DNA of 6,431 bases from an uncultured Lachnospiraceae bacterium (GTDB lineage Bacteria > Bacillota > Clostridia > Lachnospirales > Lachnospiraceae), in the NCBI GenBank assembly GCA_905233835.1, contig CAJOGB010000060.1, positions 1-6,431 of the forward strand, read 5' to 3'. The stretch's first letter is position 1. Every line of letters starts with the position of its first letter. Below the pieces are notes generated by a model. It was not told where the DNA came from. It worked only from the letters and a program-made list of their open reading frames with translations, and ran no database searches. This document shows, in pieces, positions 1 through 4,865 of the stretch. The position numbers were made by a program, and so were the translations under genes.

Positions 1-548
1 CCCGACAATCCCGTAAAGGAAAGGGCTTTTTCGCGACTTCCTTCCAACAATTCCACACGAATGGGGCAACCGGTAAGCACCGCTTTTTCCTTGGGAAGGT
101 AGTTTACGGTTTCCGGGAAGTTACAGCAAATCTTTGTGGCACCACGCATGGCAATCTTATTGGCAAGGCCCGGTGTCATGTCGGATTCGTGGATGATGGC
201 CGGGATGTGTAAATGCTTTGCGGCCAAAACCACGGGAACGGAAACAAAGCCGCCTTTTGAGAAAACAGCTTTCGGCTTTTCTTTCTTTAATATAGCCTTT
301 GCTTCAAAGTAACCTTTGATTACACGGAAGGGATCTGTGAAGTTTTTCCAGTCGTGATAGCGACGGAGTTTTCCGGAGGAGATTCCTTTATAAGGAAGTC
401 CGATGTCTTCGATAAGTCCTTTTTCCATGCCCTCGTAGGAGCCGATGTATAAGATTTCATAGTCTCTTTTATGTAACTCCGGCACCAATGCGATGTTTGG
501 AGTTACGTGTCCGGCAGTGCCTCCGCCGGTTAAAATAATCTTTTCCAT
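1..548 (-). CDS. murG: MurG, lipid II-forming GlcNAc transferase (3' part cut off by window edge)
   Basis: MurG transfers GlcNAc from UDP-GlcNAc to undecaprenyl-pyrophosphoryl-MurNAc-pentapeptide (lipid I) on the inner face of the membrane, making lipid II for peptidoglycan. I translated the minus strand by hand from the ATG at 548-546 and found 182 uninterrupted codons running off the window. That is about half of the usual 350-360 residues, covering the N-terminal lipid-I-binding domain. Visible motifs are the glycine-rich loop GGGTAGHVTPN (residues 8-18), KGGFVSVP (98-105), HESDMTPGLANK (120-131) and TGCPIR (159-164). The last is usually TGNPVR, so the Asn is replaced by Cys here. The start is supported by TAAGGA at 560-555, six bases upstream. 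The gene is divergent from the wall hydrolase to its right, and its first gene position implies its own promoter. Product identity is secure; the C-terminal UDP-GlcNAc-binding domain cannot be seen. Confidence 0.95.
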   Translation of the reverse strand, partial: MEKIILTGGGTAGHVTPNIALVPELHKRDYEILYIGSYEGMEKGLIEDIGLPYKGISSGKLRRYHDWKNFTDPFRVIKGYFEAKAILKKEKPKAVFSKGGFVSVPVVLAAKHLHIPAIIHESDMTPGLANKIAMRGATKICCNFPETVNYLPKEKAVLTGCPIRVELLEGSREKALSFTGLS

Positions 549-583
549 AATGTATCCTTACATTTCATACTATATATGTAATA

Positions 584-596
584 TTTTGTCACAAAA
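584..596. promoter_or_regulatory. Perfect 13-bp palindrome at the predicted murG start site
   Basis: TTTTGTcACAAAA is a perfect inverted repeat around a central base. It overlaps the predicted murG transcription start (about 592), where a bound repressor would block initiation. Its core TTTGTnACAAA recurs in tandem at the hydrolase promoter (728-738 exactly, 739-749 with one mismatch). The palindrome is seen directly; its role as an operator is inference, and short AT-rich palindromes do occur by chance in such DNA. Confidence 0.4.
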
Positions 597-598
597 CA

Positions 599-626
599 AT
601 CTTATCGAATCTGTAATAAAAGTCAA
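599..626 (-). promoter_or_regulatory. Candidate sigma-A-type promoter of murG
   Basis: Reading the minus strand, TTGACT (626-621) is followed after 16 bases by TAAGAT (604-599). These match the -35 consensus at five of six positions and the -10 consensus at four of six. The predicted transcript would begin near 592, giving a leader of about 44 bases before the murG ATG at 548. The 16-base spacer is one short of ideal. No better pair is evident between here and the gene. Confidence 0.5.
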
Positions 627-669
627 GAATTGGTAATATTTCACACTTTACCCCACGATTTTATGCTAA

Positions 670-686
670 AAATCAAGGGTTGATTT
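670..686. promoter_or_regulatory. Inverted repeat just upstream of the hydrolase -35 box
   Basis: AAATCAA-GGG-TTGATTT is a perfect 7-bp inverted repeat with a 3-base centre. Its midpoint (678) is about 17 bases upstream of the -35 box and roughly 52 bases before the predicted start, a position where activators often bind. It is too short and AT-rich and lacks a T-run, so it is a poor terminator. No regulator can be named. Confidence 0.3.
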
Positions 687-694
687 ATGGAAAT

Positions 695-723
695 TTGACA
701 AAAAAATTTTATTTTGCTAAAAT
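695..723 (+). promoter_or_regulatory. Strong sigma-A promoter of the wall-hydrolase gene
   Basis: TTGACA (695-700, perfect -35) and TAAAAT (718-723, five of six) are separated by exactly 17 bases. A TG at 715-716 adds an extended -10 element. The predicted start is near 730, leaving a leader of about 60 bases to the chosen ATG at 791. It is the best promoter match in the window. The start region lies inside the tandem repeat at 728-749. Confidence 0.8.
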
Positions 724-727
724 ACGG

Positions 728-749
728 TTTGTAACAAAATTGTAACAAA
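728..749 (+). promoter_or_regulatory. Tandem 11-bp repeat at the transcription start; WalR/YycF-like box
   Basis: Two copies of TTGTAACAAA (729-738 and 740-749) repeat with an 11-bp period, one helical turn, so a dimeric regulator could bind both on one face of the DNA. Read as half-sites they give TGTAAC-AAAAT-TGTAAC (730-746), which fits the WalR/YycF/VicR consensus as I recall it, TGTWAH-N5-TGTWAH. WalR-type regulators control wall hydrolases, which matches the gene downstream. The box covers the predicted start site, so repression is more likely than activation if that start is right. The repeat is seen directly; the regulator is inferred. Confidence 0.55.
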
Positions 750-781
750 CGAAGCTAGAAATGAAACAACTTATTAAAAAC

Positions 782-786
782 AGGAG
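782..786 (+). promoter_or_regulatory. Ribosome binding site that decides the hydrolase start
   Basis: AGGAG lies four bases before the ATG at 791. The in-frame ATG at 761 is preceded by the sequence GAAGCTAGAA, which has no convincing Shine-Dalgarno match. This favours initiation at 791, although the four-base spacing is on the short side. Confidence 0.6.
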
Positions 787-790
787 TTTT

Positions 791-1972
791 ATGAATTCTA
801 ACAGACGTATTAGTAAAGAAATGATTCGCGCAACGGTTGTAGCCGCTACTTTGGTGGCTACCATCACTTATGTTGGCGTAAATCATAGTAAAACTGTTAC
901 AGAAATGCCTGCAGATGCGGGAGCGACTGCGGGAGTCGTTACTGTTTTAAACAGAACAACACCATATACTACCACGGTTAGTGAAACCACTGCAGGTGTG
1001 GTTAGCGTATTAAACGCACCTTCTGCAGTTACAGATTCTACCGTTATCGCTTCTATCGAGGATTCTTCTGTAGAGGCCGTAGCAGATCCGGAAGCAGCCG
1101 AATGGGAAAACCGTTTGATGGCAGATGTGGATCAGTATCTTTCCGTACGTGAGGATGCATCCACCGATGCAGCCGTTGTCGGAAAGTTACGTAAGGGCGA
1201 CATGGCAGAAGTAACAGAGTCCTTAGACGGATGGACAAAGATTTCCTCCGGAAACGTGGAAGGTTATGTTTCCAATGATTACTGTGTCACCGGCTTAGAT
1301 GCCAGAGATTTGGCAGATGAGATCTGCGAGACGAAAGTCGTATCAAACACCGGCGGACTTCGTGTACGTGGAGAGGCTTCCGAAGACGGAACCATCCTTA
1401 CCGCTATGGCAGAAGGTCAGAAAGCCATTTTGGATACCGAAGCCGAAGAAGTAGACGGTTGGATTGCAGTGAATTACTACGGTAAAAAGGGTTATGTAAA
1501 TGCCCAGTATGCTACCGTGGATACCACATATACTACAGCCATTACCTTACAGGAAGAGCAGGAAATTCTCGCCGCTCAAAAGAAAGCTGAAGAAGAAAAG
1601 AAGGCAACGACCACTCAGGGTGCTGCAGTGGCGGCATCTTACGATGATGTGACACTTCTTGCAGCCTTGATTCAGTGTGAGGGCGGAAACCAGCCATACG
1701 AAGGTCAGGTAGGTGTAGGTGCCGTAGTTGTAAACAGATTACACAGTGGACGTTACGGCGGAAGCATTGCTTCTGTTATCTATGCACCCCATCAGTTCGG
1801 ACCGGCAGCTACCGGAGCGGTTGCACGTGTAGCGGCAGCAGGACCGAAGGCTTCTTGTATGCAGGCAGCACAGGATGCGTTAGCCGGAGTTTCTACCGTT
1901 GGTGGATGTACACACTTCCACAGAGCAGACGGACGTGACGGTATCGTCATCGGTGCACACGTATTTTATTAA
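791..1972 (+). CDS. Exported SH3-domain cell-wall hydrolase, CwlJ/SleB-like
   Basis: Probable exported or membrane-anchored peptidoglycan hydrolase, 393 residues from the chosen ATG; an in-frame ATG at 761 would add ten. In 393-residue numbering, a basic start and hydrophobic segment (about 14-30) form a signal peptide or anchor with no clear cleavage site. A Thr/Ser/Ala/Val-rich linker follows (about 35-100). Two bacterial SH3-like domains come next (about 114-168 and 183-242), both with the YLSVRE/GLRVRG plus GW..I....GYV pattern that usually binds wall peptides. A charged Lys/Glu helix (about 252-273) leads to a C-terminal Hydrolase_2 (SleB/CwlJ) domain (about 287-393) with ECxGG-like CEGGN, YEGQVGVGAVVVNR and a CTHFHRAD...HVFY end. 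The Glu of CEGGN (residue 297) is the likely catalytic residue, by family analogy. SleB and CwlJ act in spore germination in Bacillus; proteins with SH3 domains and a housekeeping-type promoter more likely act on growing wall. Substrate bond not determinable. Single-gene unit with own terminator. Confidence 0.85.
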   Translation: MNSNRRISKEMIRATVVAATLVATITYVGVNHSKTVTEMPADAGATAGVVTVLNRTTPYTTTVSETTAGVVSVLNAPSAVTDSTVIASIEDSSVEAVADPEAAEWENRLMADVDQYLSVREDASTDAAVVGKLRKGDMAEVTESLDGWTKISSGNVEGYVSNDYCVTGLDARDLADEICETKVVSNTGGLRVRGEASEDGTILTAMAEGQKAILDTEAEEVDGWIAVNYYGKKGYVNAQYATVDTTYTTAITLQEEQEILAAQKKAEEEKKATTTQGAAVAASYDDVTLLAALIQCEGGNQPYEGQVGVGAVVVNRLHSGRYGGSIASVIYAPHQFGPAATGAVARVAAAGPKASCMQAAQDALAGVSTVGGCTHFHRADGRDGIVIGAHVFY

Positions 1973-1984
1973 ATTGATTTTTAT

Positions 1985-2022
1985 AAATCCTCTTTTGTCT
2001 TCGGACAAGGGAGGATTTTTTT
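1985..2022 (+). terminator. Intrinsic terminator of the hydrolase gene, UUCG loop
   Basis: A 15-bp stem (1985-1999 with 2004-2018, two G-T wobbles) is closed by a C(TTCG)G tetraloop, an exceptionally stable RNA loop. A run of seven T residues (2016-2022) begins in the distal arm and continues past it. It starts 13 bases after the hydrolase stop codon and insulates the SPFH gene downstream. The A run on the proximal side is short, so reverse-strand function is unlikely and not needed here. Confidence 0.92.
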
Positions 2023-2035
2023 ATTGGTCATTTCC

Positions 2036-2065
2036 TTGAAATATGGGGTGTAAATAGAGTAGAAT
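2036..2065 (+). promoter_or_regulatory. Candidate promoter of the SPFH gene
   Basis: TTGAAA (2036-2041) and TAGAAT (2060-2065) are 18 bases apart, and both match the sigma-A consensus at five of six positions. The start would be near 2072, giving a short leader of about 27 bases that contains the ribosome site AAGGGAGG (2083-2090). It sits directly after the hydrolase terminator, so the SPFH gene appears to be independently expressed. Confidence 0.6.
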
Positions 2066-2098
2066 GAGGATAGTTTTTATATAAGGGAGGAAATAAAT

Positions 2099-3016
2099 AT
2101 GATACCTTTTATTATACTTGTAGTTTTAATACTTTTGATTTTAATCTCCTGTATTCGAATCGTTCCTCAGGCACATGCCTATGTGGTTGAACGACTTGGT
2201 GCATACAAGGAAACCTGGCCGGTTGGTCTTCATTTAAAAGCGCCGCTCATCGACCGTGTGGCTGTAAATGTAAACTTAAAAGAGCAGGTTATCGACTTCC
2301 CACCACAGCCGGTTATCACAAAGGATAATGTTACGATGCAGATTGATACCGTCGTATATTTCCAGATTACAGATCCTCGTCTTTACTGCTACGGTGTAGA
2401 AAATCCGATCATGGCGATAGAGAACTTAACCGCGACCACCCTTCGTAATGTCATCGGTGATTTGGAGTTGGACGAGACTCTTACATCCCGTGAAACCATT
2501 AACGTAAAGATGCGAGCATCTTTGGACGTGGCGACTGACCCTTGGGGTATTAAGATTAATCGTGTCGAGTTAAAGAACATCATTCCTCCGGCAGCTATTA
2601 AGGATGCCATGGAGAAACAGATGAAGGCAGAGCGTGAGCGACGAGAAGCCATTCTTATCGCAGAAGGTGAGAAGAAATCTACCATTTTGATCGCCGAAGG
2701 AAAAAAAGAATCAGCAATTTTGGATGCGGAAGCTGAAAAGCAGGCAGCAATTCTTCGCGCGGAAGCAAAGAAAGAAGCTACCGTTCGCGAGGCTGAAGGT
2801 CAGGCGGAAGCAATCCTTAAGGTACAGCAGGCAAATGCAGACGGTCTTAAGATGTTAAAAGAAGCAGGAGCCGATGAGCGAGTAATGCAGCTGAAATCCT
2901 TGGAAGCATTTTCAAAGGCAGCAGACGGAAAGGCTACGAAGATTATCGTTCCTTCCGATATCGCAGGCATTGCAGGACTTGCGACCACCATTGCTGACGT
3001 TGTAAAAGAGAAATAA
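2099..3016 (+). CDS. SPFH/Band 7 membrane protein, stomatin/paraslipin-like
   Basis: Stomatin-family proteins form ring-like oligomers on membranes and scaffold microdomains or modulate proteases and channels; the exact role here is unknown. The 305-residue length is normal for bacterial paraslipins (E. coli QmcA type). An N-terminal membrane segment (about 2-18) is followed by the SPFH domain (about 20-175), with the family signatures VPQAHAYVVERLGAY (22-36), GLHLKAPLIDRV (43-54), VITKDNVTMQIDTVVYFQITDP (72-93 region) and GI.I.RVELK.I.PP (150-164). A long charged coiled coil follows; its core is five consecutive 11-residue repeats (184-238) with the pattern [AT]-I-L-x-A-E. A less charged C-terminal stretch (about 255-305) resembles the oligomerisation region. 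The start is fixed by AAGGGAGG eight bases upstream. The gene stands alone between two terminators; the NfeD partner often found beside such genes is absent. Family is certain, function is not. Confidence 0.93.
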   Translation: MIPFIILVVLILLILISCIRIVPQAHAYVVERLGAYKETWPVGLHLKAPLIDRVAVNVNLKEQVIDFPPQPVITKDNVTMQIDTVVYFQITDPRLYCYGVENPIMAIENLTATTLRNVIGDLELDETLTSRETINVKMRASLDVATDPWGIKINRVELKNIIPPAAIKDAMEKQMKAERERREAILIAEGEKKSTILIAEGKKESAILDAEAEKQAAILRAEAKKEATVREAEGQAEAILKVQQANADGLKMLKEAGADERVMQLKSLEAFSKAADGKATKIIVPSDIAGIAGLATTIADVVKEK

Positions 3017-3028
3017 GATTGATATTTT
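3000..3028 (+). promoter_or_regulatory. Weak candidate promoter upstream of argF
   Basis: TTGTAA (3000-3005) and TATTTT (3023-3028) are 17 bases apart, each four of six to consensus, with an extended -10 TG at 3020-3021. It begins inside the last codons of the SPFH gene. If used, the transcript would pass through the hairpin at 3040-3074 before argF, so it makes sense only if that hairpin is leaky or regulated. No convincing promoter is visible between the hairpin and argF. Confidence 0.25.
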
Positions 3029-3038
3029 ATCATGATAA
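3027..3038. promoter_or_regulatory. 12-bp palindrome between SPFH gene and argF
   Basis: TTATCATGATAA is a perfect palindrome placed just before the hairpin and overlapping the -10 and start of the weak candidate promoter. It could be an operator for argF. It does not closely match the ArgR box consensus I know (TGAATWWWWATTCA), so I do not call it an ARG box. Chance occurrence in AT-rich DNA is quite possible. Confidence 0.25.
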
Positions 3039-3039
3039 G

Positions 3040-3074
3040 AAAAGTGTCATTAAGTTCTCTTAATGGCACTTTTT
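3040..3074 (+). terminator. Intrinsic terminator after the SPFH gene
   Basis: A 15-bp stem (3040-3054 with 3059-3073, one G-T wobble) with loop TTCT is followed by T residues (3070-3074), then GTT. It lies 23 bases after the SPFH stop. The AAAA on the proximal arm would also give a T-run on the reverse strand, so it could act in both directions, though no minus-strand gene ends here. It leaves only 26 bases to the argF start, which raises the question of how argF is transcribed. Confidence 0.85.
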
Positions 3075-3100
3075 GTTAATGGGAAAGAAAGAGGATTACT

Positions 3101-4087
3101 ATGAATTTAAAAGGAAGAAGCTTTTTAAAACTTCTGGATTATACTCCGGAGGAAATAAACTATTTAATAGATTTATCTGCAGACTTAAAGGAAAAGAAAA
3201 AGAGGGGGATTTTCCACGATGAACTTCGCGGAAAAAATATTGCCCTAATCTTTGAAAAGACATCCACACGTACGAGATGCTCCTTTGAGGTAGCAGCCTC
3301 CGATCTTGGAATGGGCTCTACCTACTTAGATCCCTCCGGTTCTCAGATCGGAAAAAAGGAAAGCATTGCGGATACCGCCAGAGTGCTGGGACGTATGTAT
3401 GACGGTATTGAGTACCGCGGATTTGAGCAGGACATCGTGGAGGAGTTATCCAAGTACGCAGGGGTTCCGGTTTGGAACGGACTTACCAATGAGTTCCATC
3501 CCACCCAGATGATTGCGGATATGCTTACCATCCGTGAGCACTTCGGAAAACTTTCCGGCTTAAAGTTTGTCTACATGGGGGATGCCAGATATAACATGGG
3601 AAATTCTTTGATGATTACCTGTGCGAAACTGGGACTTCACTTCGTGGCATGCACCAACAAAAAGTATTTCCCGGATAGCGCACTTGTAGATAAGGCAAAG
3701 GAAATCGCAGCGGATACCGGTGCTACCATTACATTATCCGAATCCGTGGAAGAATCCTGCAAGGATGCGGATGTGATCTATACCGATGTATGGGTATCCA
3801 TGGGCGAACCGGATGCGGTTTGGAAGGAAAGAATTTCTGACCTTCTTCCCTATCAGGTAAATGCAAAGGCTTTATCCTATGCAAAACCGGATGTAAAGTT
3901 TATGCATTGCTTACCGGCCTTCCATGATTTAAAGACCACCATCGGAAAAGAAATTTATGAGAAGTACGGCCTAACCGAGATGGAAGTTACCGACGAAGTG
4001 TTTGAAAGTGAGCACTCCATCGTCTTTGACGAAGCGGAAAACAGAATGCATTCCATCAAAGCCATAATGTACGCTACATTAAAATAA
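3101..4087 (+). CDS. argF: Ornithine carbamoyltransferase
   Basis: Catalyses carbamoyl phosphate + ornithine to citrulline + phosphate in the cytoplasm, for arginine synthesis or, running in reverse, arginine deiminase catabolism. All key motifs are intact in the 328 residues: STRTR (55-59, carbamoyl-phosphate loop), HPTQ (133-136), TDVWVSMG (228-235, ornithine loop) and HCLP (269-272, the Cys closing the active site). Length is typical, and the C-terminal stretch EVTDEVFESEHSIVFDEAEN (294-313) matches the subgroup holding E. coli ArgI/ArgF and ArcB. No arcA or arcC is adjacent, so a biosynthetic role is the simpler reading, though it cannot be proved here. The ribosome site AGAGGA (3090-3095) is five bases before the ATG. 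It is the first gene of the right-hand cluster, and birA starts one base after its stop codon. Confidence 0.95.
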   Translation: MNLKGRSFLKLLDYTPEEINYLIDLSADLKEKKKRGIFHDELRGKNIALIFEKTSTRTRCSFEVAASDLGMGSTYLDPSGSQIGKKESIADTARVLGRMYDGIEYRGFEQDIVEELSKYAGVPVWNGLTNEFHPTQMIADMLTIREHFGKLSGLKFVYMGDARYNMGNSLMITCAKLGLHFVACTNKKYFPDSALVDKAKEIAADTGATITLSESVEESCKDADVIYTDVWVSMGEPDAVWKERISDLLPYQVNAKALSYAKPDVKFMHCLPAFHDLKTTIGKEIYEKYGLTEMEVTDEVFESEHSIVFDEAENRMHSIKAIMYATLK

Positions 4088-4088
4088 G

Positions 4089-4856
4089 ATGAACTATATT
4101 TACTACGACGAGATTGATTCCACAAACAATGAAATAAAGCGAAAGCTGTTAGAGGGGGATGTGCCGGAGTTTACGGTGATTTCCGCAGGACGACAAACCG
4201 CGGGTCGCGGGCGAAGCGGACACGACTGGGAGTCTCCGAAAGACGTTTCTGTCGCTACCAGTATCGCGCTCTACCCAAGGGAGGTTTCCTGCGAAGCCGT
4301 ACCGCGACTTACGCTTATCGCAGCGGTGGCGGTGGCGGAAGCTCTGGAGAAACTGTACGGACTTAAAACCGCCATTAAGTGGCCCAATGATATTTTGGTT
4401 TCGAATAAGAAGATTTGTGGTATACTAACGGAGTTGTCGGCAAAGGATAACCATGTGGAAAACGTGGTGGTGGGCATCGGAGTAAATGTGCATAACCGCA
4501 CATTTCCCGAAGAGATTTCCCATATGGCAATCTCCGTGGACCAAGCCTTGGAGCAGATGGGAAAACCCACGGATAACGTGCACTGCAAAGAATTGACCGA
4601 GGCCATTTGGGAATGTTTTTTGACACACTATCAAGAGTTTTTGCGGCAGCAGGATTTATCAGAGATTTTGGATTTTTATAATGCACGTCTTATAAACAAA
4701 GGACGGGTGGTAAAGGTCTTAGATCCAAAGGGTGCCTATGAGGCAGTGGCCAAAGAGATGACAAAGACCGGTGAACTTTTGGTGGAAAAAGACGAAAAAT
4801 TAATTTCCGTGGATTCCGGAGAAGTGTCGGTGCGCGGCATATACGGCTATGTATAA
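4089..4856 (+). CDS. birA: Biotin-protein ligase, catalytic type without DNA-binding domain
   Basis: Activates biotin with ATP to biotinyl-5'-AMP and attaches it to the lysine of a biotin carrier protein (acetyl-CoA carboxylase or biotin-dependent decarboxylases). The ligase domain shows GRGRSG (39-44, adenylate loop), KWPND (97-101, biotin/ATP pocket), KKICGILTE (107-115) and GIGVNV (129-134). The C-terminal SH3-like domain is present (about 203-255, with GRVVKV and GELLV). At 255 residues it lacks the N-terminal winged helix of the bifunctional E. coli BirA (321 residues): the protein begins directly at the catalytic fold (YYDEIDSTNNE). It should therefore be an enzyme only and not the biotin repressor. 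The start lies one base after the argF stop and has no strong ribosome site, so it is probably translated by coupling to argF. Its TAA overlaps the ribosome site of the next gene. Confidence 0.93.
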   Translation: MNYIYYDEIDSTNNEIKRKLLEGDVPEFTVISAGRQTAGRGRSGHDWESPKDVSVATSIALYPREVSCEAVPRLTLIAAVAVAEALEKLYGLKTAIKWPNDILVSNKKICGILTELSAKDNHVENVVVGIGVNVHNRTFPEEISHMAISVDQALEQMGKPTDNVHCKELTEAIWECFLTHYQEFLRQQDLSEILDFYNARLINKGRVVKVLDPKGAYEAVAKEMTKTGELLVEKDEKLISVDSGEVSVRGIYGYV

Positions 4857-4865
4857 GGAGTAGAA

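Noticed and set aside
158..163. Possible defect in MurG because TGNPVR reads TGCPIR
   Set aside because: The frame is intact and other motifs are conserved; this position sits in a linker-side motif that may vary, so it is not evidence of a broken gene.
549..790. Small gene or structured RNA in the divergent intergenic region
   Set aside because: The region is AT-rich with stops in all frames I read and no long stem structures; promoters and short operator-like repeats explain it.
2389..2685. 98-codon open frame on the minus strand
   Set aside because: Antisense shadow of the SPFH gene, with Ser/Phe/Met-rich translation and no family features.
3017..3100. Riboswitch or T-box upstream of argF
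   Set aside because: Only 84 bases are available and they are largely taken by a simple 15-bp hairpin; no conserved riboswitch or T-box elements are visible.
4080..4095. Biotin operator near birA
   Set aside because: The birA gene starts one base after argF, leaving no room, and the ligase lacks a DNA-binding domain; no BirA-type inverted repeat was seen.
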